Shown here: positions 36,028 through 43,944 of the stretch, piece by piece | Layout of the letters: each line of letters starts with the position of its first letter | Position numbering within the stretch: the first letter of the stretch is position 1 | Assembly: GCA_945923775.1 (NCBI GenBank) | Contig: CAMELR010000007.1 | Span: 29,020 to 93,019, forward strand | Direction: 5' to 3' | DNA from: an uncultured Clostridia bacterium | GTDB lineage: Bacteria > Bacillota > Clostridia > Oscillospirales > Ruminococcaceae | Length of the DNA stretch: 64,000 nt | Notes under the pieces: model-generated | What the model was told of the DNA's origin: nothing | The model's input: only the letters and a program-made list of their open reading frames with translations | Database searches by the model: none | Position numbers and translations under genes: made by a program

Positions 36028-36741
36028 TCACTCGCATTCTGCGCCTGAGATGTACGCCATTGTCAGGGTGGTGAAGATGTAAGCCTGGATAACCGCCGAG
36101 AAAATGTCGAAATACAGCGAAGTGATTGCCGGAATGAGTATCGCGAAGTTGCCCAGCGCGAAATAGATCAGTCCGCCGATTACCATACCTGCGACCATGT
36201 TGCCGAAGATACGAAGCGCCTGTGAAAGCGGGTTCGCGATCTCGCCGATGATGTTGAACGGCAGCATGAACGGCATGGGTTCGATGAACGCATGCAGGAA
36301 GCCCTTGAGCTTACCGGTCCGTGCGCGGTTGATCTGGGTCAGCGCGAAGGTGATGAGTGCGATAGCTCCGGTAACTGAAATATCCGATGTGGGGTTCTTC
36401 AGTCCGAAAAGGCTCATCAGGTTGTTCAGCAGCAGGAAGCAGAGAAGCGCACCGATGTAGGTGGTGTAGCCCTTGTACTTCGGTCCCATCGTGGTATCCA
36501 CCATGTTGCGGACGAAGGTCACGAGCCACTCTGCCGCCGCCTGACGCTTAGTCTTGGGTATGACTTCCATCTTGTGGGTCAGGATCAGCATGACCACCAG
36601 CAGAACAAGCATTACGATCCACTGGATAAACACGGTCTCAGTAAGATTCCATGTCATTCCGAACAGTTCGAAGCTGGTTATGACGTGGGGTCCGGTAACG
36701 GTAAACCCGCCCTCTGATGCCAAAAGCAGAGCTGCTGGCAT
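36028..36741 (-). CDS. atpB: FO ATP synthase a subunit
   Basis: Stator channel subunit, 237 residues with 5-6 membrane spans. The essential Arg lies in SQALRIFGNMVAGMVIG (about 180-196) and the last helix carries the conserved Gln (IQAYIFTTLTMAYI, about 218-231). AAAGGAGG upstream of the ATG. First structural gene of FO in the operon. Confidence 0.96.
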   Translation of the reverse strand: MPAALLLASEGGFTVTGPHVITSFELFGMTWNLTETVFIQWIVMLVLLVVMLILTHKMEVIPKTKRQAAAEWLVTFVRNMVDTTMGPKYKGYTTYIGALLCFLLLNNLMSLFGLKNPTSDISVTGAIALITFALTQINRARTGKLKGFLHAFIEPMPFMLPFNIIGEIANPLSQALRIFGNMVAGMVIGGLIYFALGNFAILIPAITSLYFDIFSAVIQAYIFTTLTMAYISGAECE

Positions 36742-36779
36742 TTTTAATCAGTCCTCCTTTACCTTTTATCCGGTCTGCA

Positions 36780-37202
36780 TCACTGCCGCCCGGTATCATT
36801 ACTGCGCCGTGTACGGCTCTCCCACAGACCCCTCAGTGTAATGATGATCTTCGGGAAAAACAGCGGCACCGCCGCGCAGATAAGATCAATAAACGGAACG
36901 AACGCTGCGGCTGTCATTGCAAGGAACAGTCCGAGATATCTCAGGCAGTACATGGTGTTCATGTAGGTCTGGGCGGACTTCCCGCTGCCCCTGCGCAGCG
37001 ACTTTTCCGCGGACTTCCCCATCAGGAAGAAGTTGCCGGCGCACACGAGATTGCCCCACACGCCGCCGAGAAGCAGCGTGTAATTCAAACCGCCCGCGAT
37101 GAACAGCACCAGCAGCAGCGCGAAATACACCGCGTTCACCGCGAGGAACCACGGCAGCAGAGAGCGCATTTCACTGACGGTTATTTCGTTCTTTTTCGCC
37201 AT
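36780..37202 (-). CDS. atpI: ATP synthase subunit I (AtpI-like)
   Basis: A 140-residue membrane protein with four hydrophobic spans (about 18-37, 43-60, 84-104 and 105-122), directly upstream of atpB as AtpI normally is. The segment LRYLGLFLAMTAAAFVP then FIDLICAAVPLFFPKI is typical of the ATP-synt_I family, a non-structural factor for c-ring assembly. An in-frame GTG 12 nt upstream overlaps the previous stop codon; the ATG at 37200-37202 with GAGGG before it is preferred. Confidence 0.8.
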   Translation of the reverse strand: MAKKNEITVSEMRSLLPWFLAVNAVYFALLLVLFIAGGLNYTLLLGGVWGNLVCAGNFFLMGKSAEKSLRRGSGKSAQTYMNTMYCLRYLGLFLAMTAAAFVPFIDLICAAVPLFFPKIIITLRGLWESRTRRSNDTGRQ

Positions 37203-37210
37203 GATATCCC

Positions 37211-37513
37211 TCACTTGTGCAGGTGGCTGTAGTCGTCGTAGTAATCGTTGTCCCTGGGGTCGGTATTATAGCGCGGAGGCTTTTTCTCGTCCCTGCCGTA
37301 CAGATGTATCATCTTCATCAGGTGAGATACCGCGCCGCCTATCATGAACAGCACCCCAAGCAGTATGCACACGACCATGACCCAGTCGGGGAGGTCGTAG
37401 TACTCACAGGCGTAATGCCCGCCCACGATGAACACCAGCAGCGGTGAAAGTATCACGAACGCGAACTGGCTCGCCACCGCGTACGCGGAAAAAGCGCCTT
37501 TTTTTCTGCTCAT
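37211..37513 (-). CDS. AtpZ/AtpI-family small membrane protein
   Basis: A 100-residue protein with two membrane spans (about 12-31 and 43-65) and a polar, Asp/Tyr-rich tail (DPRDNDYYDDYSHLHK). Size, topology and position ahead of atpI fit the AtpZ family, which has been proposed to help ion (Mg2+/Ca2+) supply or assembly for the ATP synthase. Start at ATG 37511-37513, with AAGAGG upstream; the gene abuts the preceding membrane-anchored protein gene. Confidence 0.75.
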   Translation of the reverse strand: MSRKKGAFSAYAVASQFAFVILSPLLVFIVGGHYACEYYDLPDWVMVVCILLGVLFMIGGAVSHLMKMIHLYGRDEKKPPRYNTDPRDNDYYDDYSHLHK

Positions 37514-37514
37514 A

Positions 37515-38282
37515 TCAGCCTCTTGTGACGAACTCGGCAAGACGCCAGCCGTCGTCCAGCTTCACCATAGTCATCTCAAGAACGGAATCGCGGTTCTCAT
37601 CGGTGATGCCGTTTGAAGAATACACGCCGTCGAGGTAAACGGTAAGTCCGCATCTGCCTTCTTCAAGGTAGTCTATGGTTATAGCACAGCTTGACCAGCT
37701 CTTGCTCTCGTCTGGGACGAAATCGGAGCTTATGCCCAGCTTGTAGACCTTCTCGTACTTTGCGCCGCTCTCCTGAGTTGCCTGCGCGGTGGTCTCCGCG
37801 GTGGACTCGGGCTGCTCAACTCTTACGAGCTGCTCGCGGTTCGCGTAGACCTTCAGCCCCTTGCCGTCGGAATTCTTCAGTATCTGCTCCGCGGCGTCCT
37901 CGGCGTAAACGGAGCGCACCAGCTCCTCAATCTGCTCGAGGGAGGTGTAATCGGTGCTGTTTACGGTGTAGTAGCCGTCCTCCGGTAGGTTTCCGTAGGG
38001 TTCGTCCTCGTGGTAAAGCCCCTCGGTCACGAACAGGCGGAGTATCTCATGGCTGCTGTTGAGCAGGTCGTGAGCCGCATATTCGCACTCCTGCTGATAC
38101 TCCGGCGTGATATAGGAGGTATCCCGGGAATGCTGCTGCGAAGTGGTTCCGCTGTTCTGATTATCGGAAGCGGGAGCCTTGTTCATCATTATCATTGCGG
38201 CTACTGCCAGCACTATCGCTGCCACAGCCACGACTATTGTCGCTATAAGTGGAATATTGTTGGAATTCTTTTTGGTGCTCAT
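37515..38282 (-). CDS. membrane-anchored extracytoplasmic protein, possibly IseA-like
   Basis: A 255-residue protein with a short cytoplasmic N-terminus, one membrane span (about 12-33), a Ser/Asn/Gln-rich linker and a globular outer domain. The segment with GYYTVNSTDYTSLEQIEELV and YAEDAAEQIL recalls the IseA/YoeB group of cell wall DL-endopeptidase inhibitors, but the match is from memory and weak. The end of the domain (TMVKLDDGWRLAEFVTRG) looks like an NTF2-like or DUF-type beta sheet. It is encoded between a bactofilin and the atp operon, one base from the AtpZ-like start. Confidence 0.65.
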   Translation of the reverse strand: MSTKKNSNNIPLIATIVVAVAAIVLAVAAMIMMNKAPASDNQNSGTTSQQHSRDTSYITPEYQQECEYAAHDLLNSSHEILRLFVTEGLYHEDEPYGNLPEDGYYTVNSTDYTSLEQIEELVRSVYAEDAAEQILKNSDGKGLKVYANREQLVRVEQPESTAETTAQATQESGAKYEKVYKLGISSDFVPDESKSWSSCAITIDYLEEGRCGLTVYLDGVYSSNGITDENRDSVLEMTMVKLDDGWRLAEFVTRG

Positions 38283-38321
38283 TCAGTTTAACTGCCTTTC
38301 GTGCTTTCGTGGTTACAGCGG

Positions 38322-39383
38322 TCACGCCTTGTTTTCAGCTGCCTTATCAAAGGAAATAGCCTCCGGGAATACGCTGCGGCTGTCTTCCTTCGAAAGGAAG
38401 GTCGTGTTGACATAACCCTGAATGATGGCTCCGTCTGTTACGGCGATGGTGGAAGCGTTGATGTCGCCGAACACGATGGCGTCGCGCTTGAGCTCTGCCT
38501 TGCCGCCGATCTCGAGCTTTCCGCGGATCCTGCCGTTGACGTCGGCATACTGGGAGCTGAGGTCGCCGATAAGTATTGTGTCGCGGTCCATGCGCACCTT
38601 GCCCTTGAGGTTAAGGTTGCCCTGCATCGCTGCGGAATTCATGTTAGCGTTGTTGCACTTGATATCGCCTACCACCTTGCCGGACATCTCGATGTCGCGG
38701 GTGGTCTCAATGTTGCCCTTTATATTGCCGTCGACCTGCATATTTGCAAGGCTGCGCACATTGCCGTCGATTATGGTGTTGCGGGAGATGACCGTAACCT
38801 CATCGGTGTCGCTTGGGGCGTCGATGGACTGACCCGGCGCCGTGGGAGGCACAGGCGGAACATACCCGTTTCCGCCGCCGAATCCGCCGTAGCCCTGATT
38901 ATTAGCCGCGCCGTAATTCGGAACACCCTGCGCGTTCTGCATTCCCTGAGCCATCTGGGGGTTCTGCATATTCTGGGCGTTCTGTGCGCCCATGTTATTC
39001 TGTGCATTCTGGTCGCGGTAATACGGAGTTTCAAGCGGAACTCCTGCCGCGCTCGCGTCTGCCTGCTGGCTGAACTGGTAGCCCTGCGCCTGACCCTGCT
39101 GCGGAGCCTGCGTGGGCTGCTGAACATTCTGAGCCGGCTGAGCGGACTGCACGGGCTGTGAAGGATTAGCCGGCTGAACAGGCTGTGCAGACTGCTGTGC
39201 GGTCTGTCCCATCATCTGCTGGGACTGCGCCTGCTCCTGCTGGAACTGCTCCTGGGGAGCGTTGAGATATCTGTCAAGTTCGGTCGGCTGCGCCGGCTTG
39301 TCGGTCTTTTCCCCGTTTTCCTCGAGACCGTCCTTCTTCCACAGTTCCTTTACCGCCTGTGAAAAATTATCTTTGATACCCAT
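38322..39383 (-). CDS. bactofilin (polymer-forming cytoskeletal protein) with Gln-rich N-terminus
   Basis: A 353-residue protein. The C-terminal 150 residues (about 195-340) are a bactofilin domain: a right-handed beta-helix with repeating strands such as NTIIDGNVRSLANMQVDGNI, GKVVGDIKC, GNLNLKGKVRMDRD and GRIRGKLEIGGKAEL. Bactofilins self-assemble without nucleotide and position envelope enzymes. Residues about 40-190 are low-complexity, rich in Gln, Asn, Pro and Ala, which is much longer than the usual short tail. The neighbouring polysaccharide deacetylase gene (36 nt upstream) and the membrane-anchored protein downstream suggest a cell wall shape module. Confidence 0.88.
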   Translation of the reverse strand: MGIKDNFSQAVKELWKKDGLEENGEKTDKPAQPTELDRYLNAPQEQFQQEQAQSQQMMGQTAQQSAQPVQPANPSQPVQSAQPAQNVQQPTQAPQQGQAQGYQFSQQADASAAGVPLETPYYRDQNAQNNMGAQNAQNMQNPQMAQGMQNAQGVPNYGAANNQGYGGFGGGNGYVPPVPPTAPGQSIDAPSDTDEVTVISRNTIIDGNVRSLANMQVDGNIKGNIETTRDIEMSGKVVGDIKCNNANMNSAAMQGNLNLKGKVRMDRDTILIGDLSSQYADVNGRIRGKLEIGGKAELKRDAIVFGDINASTIAVTDGAIIQGYVNTTFLSKEDSRSVFPEAISFDKAAENKA

Positions 39384-39419
39384 ATTAGATCCTTTCTTTT
39401 TCTGCTGTGCAGCCTAACT

Positions 39420-40559
39420 TCAGGCGAACGGCCCGGTGAACTGAACAGGTCTAGTATCGTTGTTTATCTTGTCGAATTTATATCCGTCGCTTACCAGCAC
39501 GTGAAGCACGTCGCCCAGCACCAGCACGGTGTTCGGCGTGGAGTTGGAATCGTGCATCAGCACTATAGAGCGGTAACAGTTTGCGATATCAGAGGGGATC
39601 GAATTGTACATATCAGTCCAGGTGGCGCCGTCCACATCTCCGCTTTCTACGTTCCAGTCGTAGTATCGGAATCCCCTGCGGGTCATCTCCTGGATTATCT
39701 TATCCCTGGTCTCAGTGTTGAAATCATTTACGCTGCCGCCGGGGAACCTGAATATCTCGGTCTTTATCCCGGTCGCGTCGTATATTATATCCCATGCCTC
39801 GTGGAAATCGTCAAGATACGCCTCCACGGACGAGTAAATATCAGTGTAAACATGCGAAGCGCTGTGTACGCCTATCGAATGCCCCGCGGCAGCGATGGCC
39901 TTCAGCTTGGCGTAGCAGCCCTCGGAACGGTTCGGCACAACGAAGAACGTCGCCTTTACGTTGTACTGCTCGAGATAGCTCAGTATGCTGTAGGTGTTAT
40001 CGGAAGGGCCGTCGTCGAATGTGAGATACACGGTGCCAAGCTCCCGTACGTAGTCACTCTCCGCCGGAGCATTCACCATCATATCCGGGTAGATGTCAGC
40101 GTAGGGACTTTCCGGCTGCGTCGGCTGATTTGTCTCTGCGGTGGCGTCAGCTTCGCTCTCGGCTGAGGACGCCGCCTCGGTGGTGTCCACGGTCTGCAAT
40201 GCGGAGTTCCCGGAGCTTCCTGAACTTGCGGAGCTGTCAGCGCTGGTGTCGCCGCTCATGTTAGCTGCGGGCTGGCTCTCGTCCTTTCCGTGTAGGACGT
40301 ATTCTATAAGCTCCTCGTCTGAAAGCCCGCTGCGGGCGTAAACATCGTAGAACCCCTTGACGGTAGGTTCGCGCTCTCCGCTGAGAATTGCGGCGTAGTA
40401 CTCCAGCCGCTCGTTATCCTGCTGTATATCCTTGACCTCGGCGCTCTTGTTCCAGAGCAGCACCGCAAAGACCACGCACAGCACCAGCGGCACGAAGAAA
40501 ACTATGCAGAGAACGGTCTTGATAAGCACCTTGAAGAATGCCACACTGCCAAACTGCAT
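39420..40559 (-). CDS. polysaccharide deacetylase, membrane anchored (PgdA-like)
   Basis: A 379-residue type II membrane protein: one span (about 10-36), a Ser/Thr/Glu-rich spacer (about 75-140), and a NodB-homology domain (about 160-370). The metal and catalytic motifs are TFDDGPSD (motif 1), HSASH (motif 2), RFPGGS (motif 3), DWNVESGD (motif 4) and VLMHD (motif 5). Family members remove acetyl groups from peptidoglycan GlcNAc. The start is ATG 40557-40559 with AGAGGTC upstream; an in-frame GTG 24 nt earlier lacks a site. It has a promoter at 40655-40683 and probably heads a unit with the bactofilin. Confidence 0.92.
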   Translation of the reverse strand: MQFGSVAFFKVLIKTVLCIVFFVPLVLCVVFAVLLWNKSAEVKDIQQDNERLEYYAAILSGEREPTVKGFYDVYARSGLSDEELIEYVLHGKDESQPAANMSGDTSADSSASSGSSGNSALQTVDTTEAASSAESEADATAETNQPTQPESPYADIYPDMMVNAPAESDYVRELGTVYLTFDDGPSDNTYSILSYLEQYNVKATFFVVPNRSEGCYAKLKAIAAAGHSIGVHSASHVYTDIYSSVEAYLDDFHEAWDIIYDATGIKTEIFRFPGGSVNDFNTETRDKIIQEMTRRGFRYYDWNVESGDVDGATWTDMYNSIPSDIANCYRSIVLMHDSNSTPNTVLVLGDVLHVLVSDGYKFDKINNDTRPVQFTGPFA

Positions 40560-40654
40560 TTTCTGACCTCTTTTATCTTTCACGCTGCATAAATTGCAGG
40601 CGCGTTATTATCGTTATGGTACAATCCAAAAGCAGACTATACCCCTATTATTTA

Positions 40655-40683
40655 ATGATACTATAAAACGCCGATTTTGTCAA
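40655..40683 (-). promoter_or_regulatory. promoter of the deacetylase-bactofilin unit
   Basis: Minus-strand TTGACA (40678-40683), 17 bp, TATCAT (40655-40660). No equally good promoter was found directly upstream of atpB or atpI, so the atp operon might begin here or use a weaker internal start. Confidence 0.65.
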
Positions 40684-40782
40684 TAGCAACAGCCGCGAAA
40701 AAGTCAATTATTACCCGGAATATGGACAAATTATGCTTTATTTTACCGCGGCGTATGGTTAATATGCACAAAGAAACGGCTG

Positions 40783-40825
40783 AAAAAACTACAGCCGGAC
40801 AGTCCTGAAACAGGAGCCGTCCGGC
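40783..40825 (-). terminator. terminator after the cyclophilin gene
   Basis: On the minus strand GCCGGAC...GTCCGGC enclose an inner TCCTG-TTT-CAGGA stem, followed after a few bases by TTTTTT. Marks the end of the long minus-strand unit that includes valS. Confidence 0.75.
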
Positions 40826-40836
40826 CGCTTTATTTA

Positions 40837-41310
40837 TCAGTCTTGAACGAAAACGCGCTTCATTTTGCACTCGGTGAGAGGTCTGTCGCTGTAGTCAGTC
40901 TGAACCTCTGCGATCTCGTCGACCGCGTCCATGCCGTCGACAACTCTGCCGAACGCAGCGTACTGCCCGTCCAGGAAGAAGGAATCCTTGTGGCAGATGA
41001 AGAACTGCGAGCTTGCGGAATTCGGGTTCTGCGCACGTGCCATGGAGATAACTCCGCGCTCGTGGCGAAGGTCGTTGGGAACGCCGTTCATCAGGAATTC
41101 GCCCTTGATCTTTTCCTTAGCGCCGCCCATTCCGGTACCTTCGGGGTCGCCGCCCTGTATCATGAAATCCTTGATAACGCGGTGGAATATCAGCCCGTCA
41201 TAGAAGCCGGATCTTACCAGCTTGAGGAAGTTCTCCACTGTTATCGGAGCCTTGTCAGGATAAAGCTCGAGCTTTATCTGCTTTCCATTTTCCATTTCGA
41301 TAATGACCAT
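40837..41310 (-). CDS. peptidyl-prolyl cis-trans isomerase, cyclophilin type
   Basis: A 157-residue cytoplasmic cyclophilin speeding Xaa-Pro isomerisation in folding proteins. Catalytic Arg lies in FHRVIKDFMIQGGD (about 42-55), followed by the SSQFFIC and LDGQYAAFGRV segments. No signal peptide. AAAGGAGAAA before the ATG; 12 nt after the HD-GYP gene. Confidence 0.95.
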   Translation of the reverse strand: MVIIEMENGKQIKLELYPDKAPITVENFLKLVRSGFYDGLIFHRVIKDFMIQGGDPEGTGMGGAKEKIKGEFLMNGVPNDLRHERGVISMARAQNPNSASSQFFICHKDSFFLDGQYAAFGRVVDGMDAVDEIAEVQTDYSDRPLTECKMKRVFVQD

Positions 41311-41322
41311 GTTTTTTCTCCT

Positions 41323-42444
41323 TTATATATTGTAATTTCCGCTGTAAATCCCGGTTATCATAAGGGAAAGGAAACGGAAATCATTGCCGAGGTCTATCTC
41401 CTCGCCTGCGCCTTCGCCATATATCCTTACGACCGGGCGCAGGACGTTAGTGTTGTTCTTCACGACGACGCCGTGACGTCCATCAGAAAGCGATACCATA
41501 GTGCCCACAGGATACGGATTGAACGACCGCAGGAACGCCGCCGTAACGTCGAAATCAAAATGAACGCCGCACCCGCCAAGCATGTACTCCTCGGTCTCCG
41601 CAACCGACCACGGACGGCGGTAAGGGCGGTTCGAGGTCAGTGCGTCGAACACGTCCGCAACGGTCAGGATACGCGCGATAAGCGGTATCTTCTTCCCCGC
41701 AAGACCAGTCGGATAGCCGCTGCCGTCGAATTTCTCCTGATGGAACAGCACTCCAGAAAGCACGTTCGCGCTGTATCCCCCGGTCTGCTTGAGTATCCGA
41801 TAGCCGATATACGGGTGCTGCTTTATCTTCTCGAATTCCTCGTCGGTGAGCCTTCCCGGCTTGACTATTATTTCGTGGTCGATGTTGGACTTGCCGATAT
41901 CATGCAGCAGCGCCGCAAGTATGACCTCCTTGATATCGCCCTGGGACAGATGAAGCTCGTTAGCGATACCGGTCGAAAGCATGGCAACGCGCAGGCAGTG
42001 CTTGTAGGTGTAGTCATCGTAGTTTTGCAGCGCGATCATCTGGTTTCCGAGATAGGTGGAGTCGTTTCCGATATCTACAAGGATATCGTCCGCGATATCA
42101 TCGACCTGCTTTATCGCCTTCTGCGAAAGCTGCTGTATCTCGCCGTTATGCTCGAAAATCGTGCTCAGCTCGTCGAGCGCCTTGCCGATGTGCTGATTCT
42201 TTATCACATCTGCAGCTTCCTCGCGGGATTCCTCCTCCGGCGGCTTGTCTATTTCCTGGTCAAGGGCGCGCTCGCCCTTTATGGTTACGTTCTTGATGCC
42301 CTTGCTTTTCAGCAGGTTTATCATGTCGGTGGTGATGAGCGTTCCCTTCATCAGCAGGGTCTTGTAATCCCTTGCAGACGTTGAGGCAACGTCCTTCGCC
42401 AGTACCATTCCTTCGGTGACGTTATCTATCGGAACAATTAGCAT
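41323..42444 (-). CDS. HD-GYP domain phosphodiesterase
   Basis: A 373-residue soluble protein. An N-terminal region of about 110 residues precedes an HD-GYP domain (about 120-310) with YKHCLRVAML, the HD dyad in LLHDIGKSNID, the GYP motif in HQEKFDGSGYPTGL and ADVFDALTSNRPYR. All metal ligands appear intact, so c-di-GMP hydrolysis is expected. The last 60 residues form a small beta domain seen in related proteins. Together with the EAL protein at 2951-6136 it gives the window two c-di-GMP phosphodiesterases and no active cyclase. Confidence 0.92.
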   Translation of the reverse strand: MLIVPIDNVTEGMVLAKDVASTSARDYKTLLMKGTLITTDMINLLKSKGIKNVTIKGERALDQEIDKPPEEESREEAADVIKNQHIGKALDELSTIFEHNGEIQQLSQKAIKQVDDIADDILVDIGNDSTYLGNQMIALQNYDDYTYKHCLRVAMLSTGIANELHLSQGDIKEVILAALLHDIGKSNIDHEIIVKPGRLTDEEFEKIKQHPYIGYRILKQTGGYSANVLSGVLFHQEKFDGSGYPTGLAGKKIPLIARILTVADVFDALTSNRPYRRPWSVAETEEYMLGGCGVHFDFDVTAAFLRSFNPYPVGTMVSLSDGRHGVVVKNNTNVLRPVVRIYGEGAGEEIDLGNDFRFLSLMITGIYSGNYNI

Positions 42445-42492
42445 AGTGACCGCTCCTGACTCAGATTAGTGCTGCATGAATCGCGTGAAATA

Positions 42493-43398
42493 TCAGCCCC
42501 ACAGCGGGGAATTGTAAACCCCTGCACTGACGCAGTTCCTGAGGGTCTCGCGGGCGTTGTCCGCGTCCGCCTCGTAGGTTATGCCGAACCAGCGGCTGTC
42601 TGTCGCGAGGTTCATCACCCGGAAGCCGCTGCCGTGTATCTCCGCGTCCACCGCGTCGGCGATGGTCAGCTCCGCCTTCGGCTCGTCCGCCGGGAGCTTT
42701 TCCAGGAACTCCGAGAGCCTGCGCTCCAGCCGCGGCATGAAATCCGCGCCGAAGCCCCACATGCTCATTGATACGGTGTCGTTCTCGCTGAGAACGCGCT
42801 GTTCTCCCGCGAAAGTGCCGGAGATAACGCCGTCGTCTCCCCTGCCTATCGCCTTTGTTTCCTCAACGCTGGTGAGAAGTCCCTGCGCGTCGGTCTTGCA
42901 GACTCCGCGGTTGACCGTTCCGAAGTCGGACAGGGTGTTTTTCAGCAGGAATCCCACGGAACATGCGTCCGCGGTGAAATCGCCGAGGAACCCGCCAAGC
43001 TGCAGGAACGCGTCCTGACCGTAGAAATCGTCGGCGTTGACGATGGCGAAAGGTCCGTCTATCACATCGCGGCAGCAGTACAGCGCCTGAGCGGTGCCCC
43101 AGGGCTTAGTCCTGCCCGGGAAATCCCCGCCGCGCACCGGGAGCTGATCCGGCGACTGGTACACATATTCAGTGGCTATTCGCTTCTCGACCCGCGCGCC
43201 GATGGTGGATTTGAAAAGCTCCTCAATGTCGTGCCTGATTATGAACACCACGCGGTCAAATCCAGCCTTCACCGCGTCGTGAACCGAGTAATCTATCAGC
43301 AGCTCGCCGCTCGGGCCGAGCTTCTCAAGCTGCTTTATCCTTGTGCCAAAGCGTGTTCCCATGCCCGCCGCAAGGACTACCAAAGTCATCTTTGACAT
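42493..43398 (-). CDS. sugar nucleotidyltransferase family protein
   Basis: A 301-residue NTP_transferase-type protein. The N-terminal VVLAAGMGTRFG (7-18) is the nucleotide-binding loop; ADDFYG (about 121-126) is the metal-binding segment, and the C-terminal part has LATDSRWFGITYEAD. There is no hexapeptide-repeat acyltransferase domain. The sugar and nucleotide specificity cannot be assigned. Good AAGGGGGG site. The gene lies between the HD-GYP and GNAT genes; a palindromic repeat element lies just upstream of it. Confidence 0.82.
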   Translation of the reverse strand: MSKMTLVVLAAGMGTRFGTRIKQLEKLGPSGELLIDYSVHDAVKAGFDRVVFIIRHDIEELFKSTIGARVEKRIATEYVYQSPDQLPVRGGDFPGRTKPWGTAQALYCCRDVIDGPFAIVNADDFYGQDAFLQLGGFLGDFTADACSVGFLLKNTLSDFGTVNRGVCKTDAQGLLTSVEETKAIGRGDDGVISGTFAGEQRVLSENDTVSMSMWGFGADFMPRLERRLSEFLEKLPADEPKAELTIADAVDAEIHGSGFRVMNLATDSRWFGITYEADADNARETLRNCVSAGVYNSPLWG

Positions 43399-43415
43399 AA
43401 TGCCCCCCTTTAATT

Positions 43416-43465
43416 AAATTCGGAATTATGAATTCGGAATTAATGTGCCGCTTTCGCGGCATTAT
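43416..43465 (-). repeat. palindromic intergenic repeat, copy 1
   Basis: An AATTCGGAATT-type A/T-rich arm (43417-43442) followed by the hairpin GCCGC-TTTC-GCGGC flanked by AATG/CATT (43442-43463). The hairpin touches the stop codon of the GNAT gene. Two more copies in inverted orientation are at 48390-48512. Confidence 0.75.
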
Positions 43466-43944
43466 TTCAATACATATCGAATGTCTGTTACTTCAGCGTT
43501 TCCAACCTGGCACAGGAGCGTGTCCGTGGTCGGCGTAAAGCCGTATTTTTCGTAGAGCCTGCGCGCCCGGGTGTTAGTATCCAGCGCCCAGAGGTATATC
43601 CGGTCGAAGCCCTGATTTTTCAGACATCTGACCGAATTGTCCAGCAGAGCCGTGCCGAATCCCCTGCCCCAGTATTCCGGCAGGACGTACAGCGTGTGCA
43701 CCTCGCCCCAGCCGTGCATTTTTTCGTCCGCGGCAGGCCGTGCACAGGAATGCCCAGCTATAACTCCGCCCTCGGTCAGCACAAAGCTGCCGGGAAGCCC
43801 CGCGAAGCTGTCTTTCCAGCGCTCCGGCGAGAGCAGGTCAAGGTAGTACTGTGGTAGCAGCCCCTTGTATCCCGCCTGCCAGCTCCTAACATAGAGCCGC
43901 GCCACTTCGTCGGCTTCCTGCGGCTCCATGCGGCGTATCTCCAT
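43462..43944 (-). CDS. GNAT-family N-acetyltransferase
   Basis: A 160-residue acetyltransferase. The acetyl-CoA pyrophosphate-binding motif is GRGFGTALL (about 94-102), followed by the RARRLYEKYGF motif (about 126-136). The substrate is unknown. Its ATG overlaps the valS stop codon by one base (TAATG), so it is coupled to valS. Confidence 0.9.
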   Translation of the reverse strand: MEIRRMEPQEADEVARLYVRSWQAGYKGLLPQYYLDLLSPERWKDSFAGLPGSFVLTEGGVIAGHSCARPAADEKMHGWGEVHTLYVLPEYWGRGFGTALLDNSVRCLKNQGFDRIYLWALDTNTRARRLYEKYGFTPTTDTLLCQVGNAEVTDIRYVLK

